Shown: piece after piece, positions 34,418 to 45,218 of the stretch
Layout of the letters: every line of letters starts with the position of its first letter
Numbering within the stretch: position 1 is the stretch's first letter
Assembly: GCF_023631325.1 (NCBI RefSeq)
Contig: NZ_JALQDG010000042.1
Location: 1-64,000 of the forward strand
Direction of reading: 5' to 3'
DNA: 64,000 nt
Origin: Caballeronia sp. INDeC2
GTDB taxonomy: Bacteria; Pseudomonadota; Gammaproteobacteria; Burkholderiales; Burkholderiaceae
The notes under the pieces: generated by a model
What the model saw: the letters and a program-made list of their open reading frames with translations, nothing else
Told to the model about the DNA's origin: nothing
Databases searched by the model: none
Position numbers and translations under genes: made by a program

Positions 34418-34454
34418 TTCGTTGCACGGAACATGCTCGCCTCTCGCGTTGACC
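34418..34454 (+). promoter_or_regulatory. Cluster B regulon site and promoter of the acyl-CoA synthetase gene
   Basis: TTCGTTGCACGGAA (34418-34431), 17 bp, then TTGACC (34449-34454). It is divergent from the thiolase promoter. Confidence 0.65.
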
Positions 34455-34507
34455 GGGCATCCTCTGCCGCTCAGTATTGGAGCGACAATGATCGGTATGG
34501 AATTGCA

Positions 34508-36448
<1,941 letters not shown>

Positions 36449-36468
36449 ACGCGATTCAGACGCGCCGG

Positions 36469-37345
36469 TTACCGGACCGGCACGTTGCGCAGCAGAAAGT
36501 CGATCGCGACGTCGCCCGAACCGGTCGTTGCGATCGCCCGCCACCATATGCCCCGCATCGGTGACGTTCACGTGATCCGCATGCGGGCACAGCGCGAGAA
36601 ACTCGCGCACGCCTTCCTCGCTGACGACATCGGAGCTTGCGCCGCGAACGAGCAGGGTCGGCACCGATAACGCGCGCGCACACGCCGACAGTCGTTCGTG
36701 GCGTGCGCGAATATCGAGCGGACGTTCGATGAAACGCGGATCCCAGTGCCAGCGATAACGCCCGTCGTCGCCGAGCCGCACGTTCTTCGCGAGTCCGTCC
36801 GGATTGCGACGGCGCGATTGCGTCGGACGATATTCGCTTATGGCGTCGGCGACCGCTTCGAGCGAATCGAAGCCTTCGGGACGCTGCCGCATGAAAGCGC
36901 GAATCCGGTCGACGCCTGCAGGCTCCGTGTACGGAACGATGTCGACGAGGATCAGCGCGCTCGCATCGACGCGGCCCTCGCCAATGGCGACGAGGCTCGT
37001 CGCGCCGCCCAGCGATGCGCCGACGAGCACTGCTCGCGCGCCGTTCACCGAAGCGAGCACGCATTGCAGGTCGCGCGAAAGGGCGTCGAGGCCGTAGTCG
37101 CCGTCCGGGCTCCAGCCCGAATCGCCGTGCCCGCGTGCATCGTATGCAACGGCGAAGTAGCCCGCCTCGCCGAGCCGCGCGCCTGTTTCGCCCCACGCGT
37201 GACGTGTCTGGCCGCCGCCATGCAGCAACACGACGAGCGGGCCGTGCGGGTCGCCCCACGTATCGGCGGCGAGCGCGATGCCCGATGAGCCGGTCCATAC
37301 GTGCATGGGCTGCGGTGCGCCCGCGAGGCGAGTTCCTGCGCTCAT
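36469..37345 (-). pseudogene. Alpha/beta hydrolase with a C-terminal frameshift
   Basis: An alpha/beta hydrolase: oxyanion segment LVVLLHGGGQTRHAWGETG, nucleophile elbow VGASLGGA and the His in VTDAGHMVAGD. After NDRF the frame shifts: one extra G in a GGG run near 36514-36516 puts the natural end (GDVAIDFLLRNVPVR, stop at 36471-36469) out of frame. Unrepaired, the frame runs on antisense through the synthetase gene to 35966. The start at 37345 follows AGGACACGACG. It is probably a thioesterase or ester hydrolase of cluster B, with a regulon promoter. A sequencing error is possible. Confidence 0.75.
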
Positions 37346-37404
37346 CGTCGTGTCCTGTTCGCGGTTATCGGCCAGCACTCAATGTCATCGCGCAACAAGC
37401 GAAG

Positions 37405-37441
37405 CGTCAACACGCATCGATACGTCGTTCCGCATGTCGGA
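37405..37441 (-). promoter_or_regulatory. Cluster B regulon site and promoter of the alpha/beta hydrolase
   Basis: On the minus strand TCCGACATGCGGAA (37441-37428), then 17 bp, then TTGACG (37410-37405). TTCCGACATGCGGAA is close to a palindrome, as at 24015. Confidence 0.65.
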
Positions 37442-37455
37442 ATGACGTGGCGGAT

Positions 37456-37905
37456 CTAACGAACGTTCTTCGCGAGGAAGCGGTCGAGTTGCGCGGCGAA
37501 ATTCTTTCCGTCGCGCGGTGCGTATGGCGGCGGTCCGCCCGTCTGGACGCCGGAGCCGCGCAACTGATCCATCATCGCGCGGATCGACAGGCGTTCTTCG
37601 ATGTTGTCCGCGCTCATCCATTCGCCGCGCGGGTCGAGCGCGAACGCGCCCTTCGCAATCACCGACGCGGCAAGCGGGATGTCCGACGTGATGATGAGAT
37701 CGCCGCTCTCCGCAATTTCGACGATGCGCGCATCGGCCACGTCGAAACCGGCCGGCACCTGAATGGCGCGTATCCACGGCGAGGGCGGCGTGCGAAGGAA
37801 CTGATTCGCGACGAGCGTCACGTTCACCTTCATGCGTGGGCCTGCGCGAAAGAGGATGTCTTTCACGACGGCGGGGCAGGCGTCGGCATCGACGAGGATT
37901 TGCAT
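37456..37905 (-). CDS. yaiI: YaiI/YqxD family protein (DUF188)
   Basis: A 149-aa protein with the DUF188 signature: MQILVDADACPAVVKDILFR at the start, GFDVADARIVEIAESGDLII with the following TSDIPLA, and SGGPPPY-like GVQTGGPPPYAPRDGKNFA. The fold belongs to the PIN-like nuclease superfamily with conserved Asp residues, but the cellular role is not established. Length is normal. It is unrelated to the catabolic clusters. The ribosome binding site is weak. Confidence 0.93.
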   Translation of the reverse strand: MQILVDADACPAVVKDILFRAGPRMKVNVTLVANQFLRTPPSPWIRAIQVPAGFDVADARIVEIAESGDLIITSDIPLAASVIAKGAFALDPRGEWMSADNIEERLSIRAMMDQLRGSGVQTGGPPPYAPRDGKNFAAQLDRFLAKNVR

Positions 37906-38031
37906 CGGTGGGTATCCGGGAATGTGATGTCGCCGGTGCTAATCGGCGCGACGAGTATCGCATGACGCAGCGTGGACCCGAACGCCCTATACTTTTTGAA
38001 ACGCGTCTCCTACCCAGAACGGAGAATCACC

Positions 38032-38334
38032 GTGAGAACGAAGCTGGCAAGCATTGCCGTGTCACTCATCATGGGCGTTGTGGGCGCTTCCGCGGCCCCG
38101 CTTTCCTATGCTCAGAACACCGGCTCGACCGCAACCGACGCGACGCAAGCCGCACCTACTACGAAAGCTGAGAAAAAAGCCGCCCGAAAACAGGCGCGCG
38201 CGAAGAAGAACGCCGAGTTGAAGAAACTCGAGGACGCGGGCTACAACCCGGGCCGCGCCAACGATCCCGACTATCCCCAGGATTTACAGAACGCTCAGAA
38301 GAAAGCGGGGATCGCGACGGGCCAAAGCCAGTAG
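38032..38334 (+). CDS. Secreted DUF4148-like protein
   Basis: A 100-aa protein. The GTG start (38032) has GGAGAATCACC directly upstream and opens a signal peptide (RTKLASIAVSLIMGVVGASA, cleaved near SYAQ). An in-frame ATG at 37972 would bury this signal. The mature protein has a Lys/Ala-rich helix (AEKKAARKQARAKKNAELKK) and ends with DAGYNPGRANDPDYPQDLQN, the DUF4148-like pattern frequent in Burkholderia. Periplasmic, function unknown. A possible -10 box TATACT lies at 37988-37993. Confidence 0.82.
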   Translation: MRTKLASIAVSLIMGVVGASAAPLSYAQNTGSTATDATQAAPTTKAEKKAARKQARAKKNAELKKLEDAGYNPGRANDPDYPQDLQNAQKKAGIATGQSQ

Positions 38335-38355
38335 GCTGTTTTGCAGAAGCGCGTT

Positions 38356-38383
38356 CGGCCATCACGTCGAGCCGTGATGGCCG
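38356..38383. terminator. Strong hairpin after the DUF4148-like gene
   Basis: CGGCCATCACG (38356-38366) and CGTGATGGCCG (38373-38383) form a perfect 11-bp stem with a 6-nt loop. It is 21 bp after the stop codon. An A-run follows at about 38404-38411, not a T-run, so its efficiency as terminator on the plus strand is uncertain. Confidence 0.55.
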
Positions 38384-38492
38384 GACGCGCACGCGTAGTC
38401 GAACAAAAAAATCCCTGCAATTAGGGTTCTGGCCGCTTGCGCGCGGAATTCTCTTACCCAACACTTCATTGCATTCCGATTAGCCAGATGTC

Positions 38493-38559
38493 TGTCCGAT
38501 ATACCGGACAACGAGCGACAACTCGACCTCAGATACGGAACGGTTCTGGAACCGGTTCC
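38493..38559. promoter_or_regulatory. Candidate operators of the amino-acid ABC operon
   Basis: TGTCCGATATACCGGACA (38493-38510) has 6-bp inverted arms with a 6-bp AT-rich centre, a form typical for IclR operators. A 12-bp perfect palindrome GGAACCGGTTCC lies at 38548-38559. Both are within 100 bp of the binding-protein gene. The IclR gene at the end of this operon (41638) is the obvious candidate ligand. Confidence 0.5.
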
Positions 38560-38590
38560 TCGTCTTTCTTCCTTCATTCAGGACCTGCAC

Positions 38591-39436
38591 ATGAAACTCT
38601 CGAACATAGGCGCCAGAACTGTCTCGCTGTTCGTCATCGCCGCAGCGCTGGCGTTGTCCGCGTGTACAAAGGTTTCCACGCCGGCCGAAGGCGGCCCGGC
38701 AGCAGCAGGTTCGGCTTCCACGCTTCAGGCAGTGCTTCAGCGCGGGACGTTGCGCGTCGGCGACTGTTTGACCTTCGCGCCGTTCGGCTTCTACAACAAG
38801 GACGGTCAGCCCGATGGCTACGACGTCGATCTCGCCAAAGAACTCGCCAAGCAGATGGGCGTCAAGCTGGAAGTGGTGAACACGACGAGCGCGAACCGGA
38901 TTCCGAATCTGCAAACGAGCAAGGTCGACGTCGTGTTCTGCAACTTCACGCGCAACCTGGAGCGGGCGAAGGTCATCGAATTCACGACGCCGTACGTCGT
39001 CGCGAGTGAAGCGCTGCTCGTCAAGAAGAGCAGCGGCATTCGGTCGGTCAAGGACATGGGCAACCGCACGATCGCGACCGTGAAAGGCTCGACCAACGGC
39101 GATGAAGTCCGCTCGCTGAACATTCCGATCAAGATCCAGGAATACGACAGCTCGCAGGCCGCGATTCTCGCCGTGAAGCAAGGTCAGGCGGACGCGATGA
39201 TCGAGGACAACAACTTCCTCGCGTATCAGGCGACGCTCGACCCCGAACTGACCGTGACGAACGAAGCGCTCGTGCCGCTCGAATACAACGGCTTCGGCGT
39301 GAAGGCCGGCGATCAGGCGTGGCTCAATTACCTGAACCTGTTCCTCTTCAACATCAACGCGTCGAAGCTCAACGCGCAGCTCTACAAGAAGTGGTTCGGC
39401 ACCGAACCGCGTTATCCGCTCAATCCGCAGTTCTGA
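38591..39436 (+). CDS. Polar amino-acid ABC transporter substrate-binding lipoprotein
   Basis: A 281-aa family 3 solute-binding protein. The signal ends in the lipobox LSAC, so it is likely anchored to the membrane. GTLRVGDCLTFAPFGFYNKD, then GQPDGYDVDLAKELAKQMGV and DVVFCNFTRNLERAKVIEFT are the usual ligand-binding segments. Several Cys residues in the binding lobe (GDCL, VFCN) are unusual for the family and may form a disulfide. It supplies the two permeases and the ATPase downstream. The amino acid cannot be read from sequence. Confidence 0.92.
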   Translation: MKLSNIGARTVSLFVIAAALALSACTKVSTPAEGGPAAAGSASTLQAVLQRGTLRVGDCLTFAPFGFYNKDGQPDGYDVDLAKELAKQMGVKLEVVNTTSANRIPNLQTSKVDVVFCNFTRNLERAKVIEFTTPYVVASEALLVKKSSGIRSVKDMGNRTIATVKGSTNGDEVRSLNIPIKIQEYDSSQAAILAVKQGQADAMIEDNNFLAYQATLDPELTVTNEALVPLEYNGFGVKAGDQAWLNYLNLFLFNINASKLNAQLYKKWFGTEPRYPLNPQF

Positions 39437-39487
39437 GAAGCGCGTGATGGCGATATCGCATGAAACCGGAACGACGCGGAGGCTGAA

Positions 39488-40204
39488 ATGAGTTACGAGT
39501 GGCTAACTTTGTGGGGCTATGTCCCCGAGTTCCTGAAAGCCGGCTGGCTGACTCTGCAAGTAACACTGCTCGCGTTCGTGCTGGCGGTGTTGCTCGGTCT
39601 CTTGACGGCGCTGGCCAGCATATCGCCGGTCGGCGTGTTCCGGTTCATCGCGCGGGCTTATGTCGAGATCATCCGCAATACGCCGGTTCTCTTGCAGATA
39701 TTCATCGTGTTCTTCGGGTTGCCGTCGGCGGGTATTTCGCTGGACGCCTATTGGGCGGGCGTGATCGCGCTGGGGCTCAACGTTGGCGCTTATCTGTCGG
39801 AAGTGTTTCGCGCGGGCATTCAGTCCGTGCCGCGCGGGCAGCTCGAAGCCGCGGGCATTCTCGGTCTCGAGCGCGGCCAGATCTTCACCGAGATCGTGTT
39901 GCCGCAGGCCGCGCGGGCGGTCTATCCGGCGATCGTCAATTACCTGATTCAACTATTGCTCGGCACTTCGCTGTTGTCGGCGATCGCGTTGCCCGAACTG
40001 ACCGGCACCGCGACCGTGATCAACTCGCGCACGCTGCTTTACGTGCAGACCTTCGCGGTCGTGCTCGTCGCGTATCTCGTGCTGAGCAACGTGCTGTCGT
40101 GGATCGCGGGCCAACTCGGCGCCCGGATGTTTCATCCGCCGCTGATCGTCCGGCCGCGCGCGCGATTCGGCGGTCTCGCGTTGCGCCGCGCCAATCGCGC
40201 CTGA
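39488..40204 (+). CDS. Amino-acid ABC transporter permease (HisM-type), first
   Basis: A 238-aa inner-membrane permease with the family start (EFLKAGWLTLQVTLLAFVLA), YVEIIRNTPVLLQIFIVFFG and the EAA loop (EAAGILGLERGQIFTEIVLP). GGAGGCTGAA precedes the ATG. It lies 51 bp after the binding-protein gene and 21 bp before the second permease. Two different permeases form the membrane channel. Confidence 0.92.
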   Translation: MSYEWLTLWGYVPEFLKAGWLTLQVTLLAFVLAVLLGLLTALASISPVGVFRFIARAYVEIIRNTPVLLQIFIVFFGLPSAGISLDAYWAGVIALGLNVGAYLSEVFRAGIQSVPRGQLEAAGILGLERGQIFTEIVLPQAARAVYPAIVNYLIQLLLGTSLLSAIALPELTGTATVINSRTLLYVQTFAVVLVAYLVLSNVLSWIAGQLGARMFHPPLIVRPRARFGGLALRRANRA

Positions 40205-40225
40205 TGCCCGAACCGGAGCCGGATC

Positions 40226-40870
40226 ATGTCCATTGAATTGCTGGGAACCAGTCTCTCGATCCTGCTGCAAGGTCTGATGACGACGCTGCTGTTGTCCGTC
40301 GCCTCGATCGTCGGCGGCACGCTGATCGGCCTTCTCGCCGCCGTGTTGCGATCGTTCGGACCGTGGGGCACGGATCGCATCGCGCGCCTGTACACCGAGC
40401 TCTTTCGCGGCACGCCTGTGTTGATCACGCTGATGTTCATCTACTTCGGCGTTTCGTACTTCGGCTATGCGATCGACGTATTCGCCGCCGGCGTGATCGG
40501 CCTCTCCGTGTATCAGGGCGCGTATATCGCCGAAGTGTTCCGTTCCGGGATCGAGTCGGTAGCGAAGGGCCAGTGGGAAGTCTCGCAGATTCTCGGTCTG
40601 TCGCGCATGCAGGCGTTCGCGTTCGTCGTGTTGCCGCAGACCGGCAGGATCGTGCTGCCGCCGCTCATCGGCCAATATCTTTCGCTCATCAAGGACACGT
40701 CCATCGTCAGCATGATCGGCATGTCCGAACTGATGCACGGCGGCCAGGCGATCGTCGATCGCATCGGCAAGCCGGTCGAAATATACGGACTCGTCGCACT
40801 CATCTATTTCGTCGTGTGCTTCCCGCTTTCGCAATGGGTGCGCCACCATGACCGCAGGAGACTGTCGTGA
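40226..40870 (+). CDS. Amino-acid ABC transporter permease (HisM-type), second
   Basis: A 214-aa permease with five or so membrane helices, LYTELFRGTPVLITLMFIYF and the EAA-like loop (WEVSQILGLSRMQAFAFVVL). Its stop overlaps the GTG start of the ATPase gene (GTGA), so the two are translationally coupled. Confidence 0.92.
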   Translation: MSIELLGTSLSILLQGLMTTLLLSVASIVGGTLIGLLAAVLRSFGPWGTDRIARLYTELFRGTPVLITLMFIYFGVSYFGYAIDVFAAGVIGLSVYQGAYIAEVFRSGIESVAKGQWEVSQILGLSRMQAFAFVVLPQTGRIVLPPLIGQYLSLIKDTSIVSMIGMSELMHGGQAIVDRIGKPVEIYGLVALIYFVVCFPLSQWVRHHDRRRLS

Positions 40871-41619
40871 GCAATCAAAGTCAGACCAGGCCCGTGATTT
40901 CGCTTTCGGGCGTCAGTAAAGCATTCGGCGCGACGCGCGTGCTCAACGAGATCAATCTCGACGTGCGCGCGGGTGAAGTGCTCGTGCTCATCGGCGCGTC
41001 GGGGTCGGGCAAGAGCACGGTGCTGCGCATCATGGCGGGACTGGAGGCGACGGATTCCGGCGAAGTCTGGGTCAACGGCGTGCCGATGCACGACCCGAAG
41101 CGCGCACGCGACATTCGCGGTCATGTCGGCATGGTGTTTCAGCAGTTCAATCTGTTTCCGCACAAGACCGCGCTCGGCAACGTCACGCTCGCGCTCATCA
41201 AGGCACGCAAAATGAATCCCGCCGATGCACGCAAGCGCGCAATGGACGTGCTGGATCGCGTCGGGCTCGCGGATCGGGCCGATCATTACCCGAGCCAGTT
41301 GTCCGGCGGACAACAGCAGCGCGTCGCTATCGCGCGGGCGCTCGCCGTCGAGCCGGGCATCATGTTCTTCGACGAGGCGACGTCCGCGCTCGATCCCGAA
41401 CTCGTCGGCGAAGTCACCGAAGTGATGCGCGGACTCGCACGCGACGGCATGACGATGGTCGTCGTCACGCATGAAATGGGCTTCGCGCGCAAGACGGCCG
41501 ATCGCGTCGTCTTCATGGACAAGGGCGTGATCGCGGAGCAGGGCGAGCCGGAGCAGATCTTCGTCGATCCGTCGAACGAGCGCACGCGGCAGTTCCTGCA
41601 TCGCGTGCTCGATCATTGA
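40867..41619 (+). CDS. Amino-acid ABC transporter ATP-binding protein (GlnQ/HisP-type)
   Basis: A 250-aa ATPase with Walker A GASGSGKST, Q-loop VFQQFNLFPH, signature LSGGQQQR and Walker B IMFFDEATSALDPE, then H-loop VVVTHEMGFAR. The GTG start follows CAGGAGACTGTC and overlaps the preceding stop by 4 nt. It powers the transporter made by the three upstream genes. Confidence 0.95.
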   Translation: MSNQSQTRPVISLSGVSKAFGATRVLNEINLDVRAGEVLVLIGASGSGKSTVLRIMAGLEATDSGEVWVNGVPMHDPKRARDIRGHVGMVFQQFNLFPHKTALGNVTLALIKARKMNPADARKRAMDVLDRVGLADRADHYPSQLSGGQQQRVAIARALAVEPGIMFFDEATSALDPELVGEVTEVMRGLARDGMTMVVVTHEMGFARKTADRVVFMDKGVIAEQGEPEQIFVDPSNERTRQFLHRVLDH

Positions 41620-41637
41620 CGCATACGGAGCGAATGC

Positions 41638-42387
41638 ATGGCAGTCACAGAATCGTCGCGAGCGAGAGGCGTGGACCGGGTCATTGCCATGTTCCGGCAA
41701 TTGCATCTCGCGCAACGCCCGATGACGATGCGCGAGTTGATCGAAGCGACCGGAGCGCCGCGTTCGAGCATCTACGAGCTGGTCGCGATTCTCGCCGATG
41801 TCGGCTGGCTCGAAACATCGGCCGATGGAAGCGTGTTCTTCGGCCGCGAGATGCACTACTACGGCTCGGATTACGCCACGCACAACGACCTGATCAGCCG
41901 CGCGCATCAGTCGATACTCGCGCTCGTGCGCAAGTATGACGAGACCACGCAGTTGTGCATGCTGGAGGGCAACAAGTACACCGTGGTGCTGTCCGAAAAC
42001 AGCGCGCGCCCGTTCAACATCAGTTCGGATATCGGCGTGCGCGTGCCGATTCCGTGGACCGCGACGGGGCGTCTGCTGCTCGGTCATCTGAACGCCGACG
42101 ACATCCGCACTTTGATTCCGCGCGAGGACTTCACGCTCGACAACGGCGTGATGATCGACTTCGATGAATTCATGCGCGATGTCCAGCGCGCGAAGGAACT
42201 GGGCTACTGCTGCACGGAAGGATTGTCGAACGCTTTTCGCCTGTGCATGGCGGCACCCGTGCGCGATCGCGCCGGCATGCCGATCGCGGCGCTGTGCTTC
42301 ATGACGGGCCGCGATACCGATCCGCAACGTCGCGAGGCGATGCTCGACGATCTGCTGCAGTCTGCGAAGGCGCTGTCGCAGCGTTAG
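41638..42387 (+). CDS. IclR-family regulator of the amino-acid ABC operon
   Basis: A 249-aa IclR protein with HTH MTMRELIEATGAPRSSIYEL and an effector domain (AHQSILALVRKYDETTQLCM). It starts 18 bp after the ATPase gene with ACGGAGCGAATGC upstream, so it is the last gene of the operon. It probably senses the transported compound or a product and binds the dyad at 38493-38510. It is not closely similar to the cluster B pair. Confidence 0.9.
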   Translation: MAVTESSRARGVDRVIAMFRQLHLAQRPMTMRELIEATGAPRSSIYELVAILADVGWLETSADGSVFFGREMHYYGSDYATHNDLISRAHQSILALVRKYDETTQLCMLEGNKYTVVLSENSARPFNISSDIGVRVPIPWTATGRLLLGHLNADDIRTLIPREDFTLDNGVMIDFDEFMRDVQRAKELGYCCTEGLSNAFRLCMAAPVRDRAGMPIAALCFMTGRDTDPQRREAMLDDLLQSAKALSQR

Positions 42388-42390
42388 GGC

Positions 42391-43338
42391 TTATCGCAAC
42401 GTCGCGCTGAAGAAGTGCACGATTTCAGCGTTGAATCGTTCATGAAACGCCGAGCGGTCGAAGCCCGGCGAACTCGTGCAAAGCGCGGGCGCCTTGTTGC
42501 CCAGACGCGCGTTGCAGGGCGGCAGGAAGTCGTAATGTCCGGCGCCTGCGACGACGTGAAACTCAGGCGGTCGCGGCAGGTTCGCGCGCACCGCTTCGTC
42601 ATAGAACGGATCCGGCTGATGACGGTCGTCGGCTGCCCGCCAAAGCTGGATCGGTATGCGCACGTCCCGCAAGCCCGCGCGTCCGAAAGTGAAACCGAAA
42701 GCCGGAGCCGCGATGACCGCCGCCTTGATGCGAGCATCCGCGATCCAGGCGTTGCCGGGCACGTTCACGCCGACAGCGGGATCGACGCCGGCATGCTGAA
42801 GCGCCTGGCATAAGTCGTGATCCGGATGCGCGCGGCAATACGGCGCGATCTCGGACAGGTTCGGCACGCCGCCCGCTGCCACGAGCACGGTGAAGCCGCC
42901 GTTTGAGAAGCCGAACGCGCCGATGCGCGCCGGATCGAGATTGTCGTGGCCGCTCCATTGCGCAAGCATGTAATCGATCAGACGGCGAAGCTGAATCGGG
43001 CGACGCCATAACTCCAGCACGTGCGACTGGTCGTCGAAGGTATCGCCGGCATGGCTCACGGCCGCTGCGACGAAGCCTGCGTGGGCAAGTGCGAGGGCGG
43101 TATCGTAGTGGCTGTCGTACGAGCCGCCACCGCCGTGCGACATGACGATCAGCGATAGCCCGTTTCCCGCAACTGGCGCGTCGGTGGGATACCAGATCCC
43201 GACCGTCAACGGCGGTTCCGCGCCGTTTGCGATCCTGACTTCCTCGAAGCCGACGTTGGCGGCGAGAGACGGCGCGGCAAAAATGGCAAGAACGAGCGCA
43301 AGAACAAGCGCGAGCGCGGTAACGGCAGCGTATCTCAC
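42391..43338 (-). CDS. Secreted alpha/beta hydrolase (dienelactone hydrolase-like)
   Basis: A 315-aa protein with GTG start (GAGGAGG 10-12 nt upstream) and a signal peptide (RYAAVTALALVLALVLAIFA, cleaved near SLAAN). The fold shows LIVMSHGGGGSYDSHYDTAL, the nucleophile elbow GAFGFSNGGF, Asp in WRAADDRHQPD and His in VAGAGHYDF. Several Cys pairs fit a periplasmic location. The natural substrate is unknown; an ester is likely. It is convergent with the IclR gene, with only 3 bp between stops. Confidence 0.88.
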   Translation of the reverse strand: MRYAAVTALALVLALVLAIFAAPSLAANVGFEEVRIANGAEPPLTVGIWYPTDAPVAGNGLSLIVMSHGGGGSYDSHYDTALALAHAGFVAAAVSHAGDTFDDQSHVLELWRRPIQLRRLIDYMLAQWSGHDNLDPARIGAFGFSNGGFTVLVAAGGVPNLSEIAPYCRAHPDHDLCQALQHAGVDPAVGVNVPGNAWIADARIKAAVIAAPAFGFTFGRAGLRDVRIPIQLWRAADDRHQPDPFYDEAVRANLPRPPEFHVVAGAGHYDFLPPCNARLGNKAPALCTSSPGFDRSAFHERFNAEIVHFFSATLR

Positions 43339-43501
43339 GACAATCGGCCTCCTCGCCCGTTCGCCGAAGCAATGGCCGATGTTAGAGCATTAACCAGCCG
43401 ACGATGCGGCGTCGTTGAAACGCATCACGACCCTGGACAGGTACTCGTAAACTCACACTGCTACGATTTCGCCTCTTTCCCATCACGAAGATAACGAACT
43501 C

Positions 43502-43642
43502 ATGAAAAAGGCTGTTCTCGCCGTATTGGCCGCTGGCATGGCATTCCTTTCGGTCGCTCCGGCTTTCGCCGACTCGCATCATCATCACGCGGTTTGCCAC
43601 AAGGTGCGCGTGCATCATCATTGGGAACGCCACTGCAAGTAA
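43502..43642 (+). CDS. Small secreted His-rich protein
   Basis: A 46-aa protein: signal peptide MKKAVLAVLAAGMAFLSVAP (cleaved near AFADS), then a short mature part with SHHHHAVCHKVRVHHHWERH and a final Cys. The two Cys and nine His suggest metal binding or a disulfide. It is too short for usual gene finders, but the signal peptide, the composition and the terminator right after it support it as real. Similar short proteins are common in Burkholderia; their role is unknown. Confidence 0.75.
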   Translation: MKKAVLAVLAAGMAFLSVAPAFADSHHHHAVCHKVRVHHHWERHCK

Positions 43643-43663
43643 GCGCGTTGTGCCGCTGAAAGC

Positions 43664-43702
43664 AAAGAGCCGCGTCGCGACTGCCGACGGGGCTCTTTTT
43701 TT
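43664..43702 (+). terminator. Rho-independent terminator
   Basis: AAAGAGCC (43664-43671) pairs with GGCTCTTT (43691-43698) and the T-run continues to 43702. It ends the His-rich small gene; as the stem begins with A-residues it may also serve the convergent efflux operon. Confidence 0.75.
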
Positions 43703-43714
43703 CGATGCGACGGC

Positions 43715-45214
43715 TCAGGGCAGCCGCGCCACCGACACTTCCGCGCCCGACGACGCCCATCCCAACCCGAGGCTCTTCTGTAGCGACACGAAATCCTTCA
43801 GCAATTCGGCCTGCGCGGCCACCACGTCCTGTTGCGCGGCGAACTGCGTGCGTTGCGCGTCCAACAGATCGATGAGCGTCGACACGCCCGCTGTGTAACG
43901 CTGGCGCACGAGCGTGGCCGAACGTTCCGCCGATGCCTGGACCTGCTGAAGCCGCACCACGTGTTCACGCTGATTGCCGTAACGCGAGAGCGACGAATTG
44001 GCGTCCTTCAACGCGCCGAGCACGGTCTTCTCGTAGCGCGCTTCGGCTTCGTCGCGCGCGGCTTCGGCGGCGTCGACATTGGCGGCTGTCCGCCCGAAGT
44101 CGAACAGATTCCATTGCAGATACGGCACGCCGACCCACGAGAAATTTTGCTTGCGCAGCAGATGACCCGGGTCCGACGCGGAAAAACCGATATCGCCGAG
44201 CAGCGACACCTTCGGGAAATAGTCCGCGATATGCTCGCCGATCTGCGCATTGCTCGACGCGAGACGCCGCTCGGCGGCGCGGATATCGGGCCGCTGTTGC
44301 AGCATCGTCGCCGGTTCGCCGATCGGCACCGACGACGGCAACGCGGGCAGCGGCGCACGCGCGCCGAGTTCGGCATCGAGCGCGCCGGGCGTGCGGCCCG
44401 TCAGCACGGCGAGTTGATCGAGCGAATCCGTGATCTGCACTTGCAGCGGCACGAGCGTCGCGCGCGTCGTATCGACTTGCGTGGTGAGGCGTTCGACATC
44501 GACTTCCGCCGCCGTGCCGCGCGCTCGGCGCTGCTCGGTGAGCGTGAGCATCTGCTGCTGATATTCGGCCGTGTGTTCGGCGAGCGCGAGCCGTTCCTGC
44601 TGATCGCGCAAGTCGATGTACACCGAAGCCACTTCCGCCGCGAGCGAGACTTGCGCGTCGGAGAGATCGGCGTTCACCGCGTCGGCTTCGTCCGATGCGG
44701 CTTCGATCGCGCGGCGCGTGCCGCCGAAGAGATCGATTTCCCAGGAGGCGTCGAAGCCTACGGTGTAGAAATCGACGGGACCGCGTCCGTTCGATGCCGG
44801 CGCGCCCTGATCGCCCGACGACGAGCCGAAGATCGACGTATCCGGCGAACGCATGCGCAGCGCCGCCGCCGAGCCCGAAACCTTCGGCAGCTCGTTGGCT
44901 CGCTGTCCGCGCAGTTGCGAGCGGGACTGACGCAGACGCGCCCGCGCCATCCTGAGATCGGGATTGTGCGCGAACGCGGCGTCGATCAAGGTGTTCAGTT
45001 GCGCATCGTCGAGCGCCTGCCACCACGCCGCGGGCGCATGCGTCGCGACGACGCCTTGCGCGGGCGCGCGCACGAATGCGCCGCTCTTCGCGGCATCGGA
45101 CGCGACATCCGGCGCGCCGTGATAGTCGGGGCCGACCGTGCATGCGGCGAGTACCAGCGCGGCGAGCGGAAGCGAACGGGTGAAGCGGGAAGGAAACATT
45201 GTCGAATGATTCAT
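43715..45214 (-). CDS. Outer-membrane efflux lipoprotein (NodT/OprM-type)
   Basis: A 499-aa TolC-like outer-membrane factor. The signal ends in a lipobox (LVLAACTVGPDY). The two repeated helical halves are visible (TLIDAAFAHNPDLRMARARL and the later KVSLLGDIGFSASDPGHLLR). It completes the EmrA-EmrB pump by forming the channel across the outer membrane. It is the last gene of the operon, 4 bp after emrB. Two nearby ATG codons are possible starts; the first is used. Confidence 0.92.
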   Translation of the reverse strand: MNHSTMFPSRFTRSLPLAALVLAACTVGPDYHGAPDVASDAAKSGAFVRAPAQGVVATHAPAAWWQALDDAQLNTLIDAAFAHNPDLRMARARLRQSRSQLRGQRANELPKVSGSAAALRMRSPDTSIFGSSSGDQGAPASNGRGPVDFYTVGFDASWEIDLFGGTRRAIEAASDEADAVNADLSDAQVSLAAEVASVYIDLRDQQERLALAEHTAEYQQQMLTLTEQRRARGTAAEVDVERLTTQVDTTRATLVPLQVQITDSLDQLAVLTGRTPGALDAELGARAPLPALPSSVPIGEPATMLQQRPDIRAAERRLASSNAQIGEHIADYFPKVSLLGDIGFSASDPGHLLRKQNFSWVGVPYLQWNLFDFGRTAANVDAAEAARDEAEARYEKTVLGALKDANSSLSRYGNQREHVVRLQQVQASAERSATLVRQRYTAGVSTLIDLLDAQRTQFAAQQDVVAAQAELLKDFVSLQKSLGLGWASSGAEVSVARLP

Positions 45215-45218
45215 GACA

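Noticed and set aside
40804..42327. 507-aa open frame antisense to the ABC ATPase and IclR genes
   Set aside because: Overlaps two genes with complete motifs; no motif of its own.
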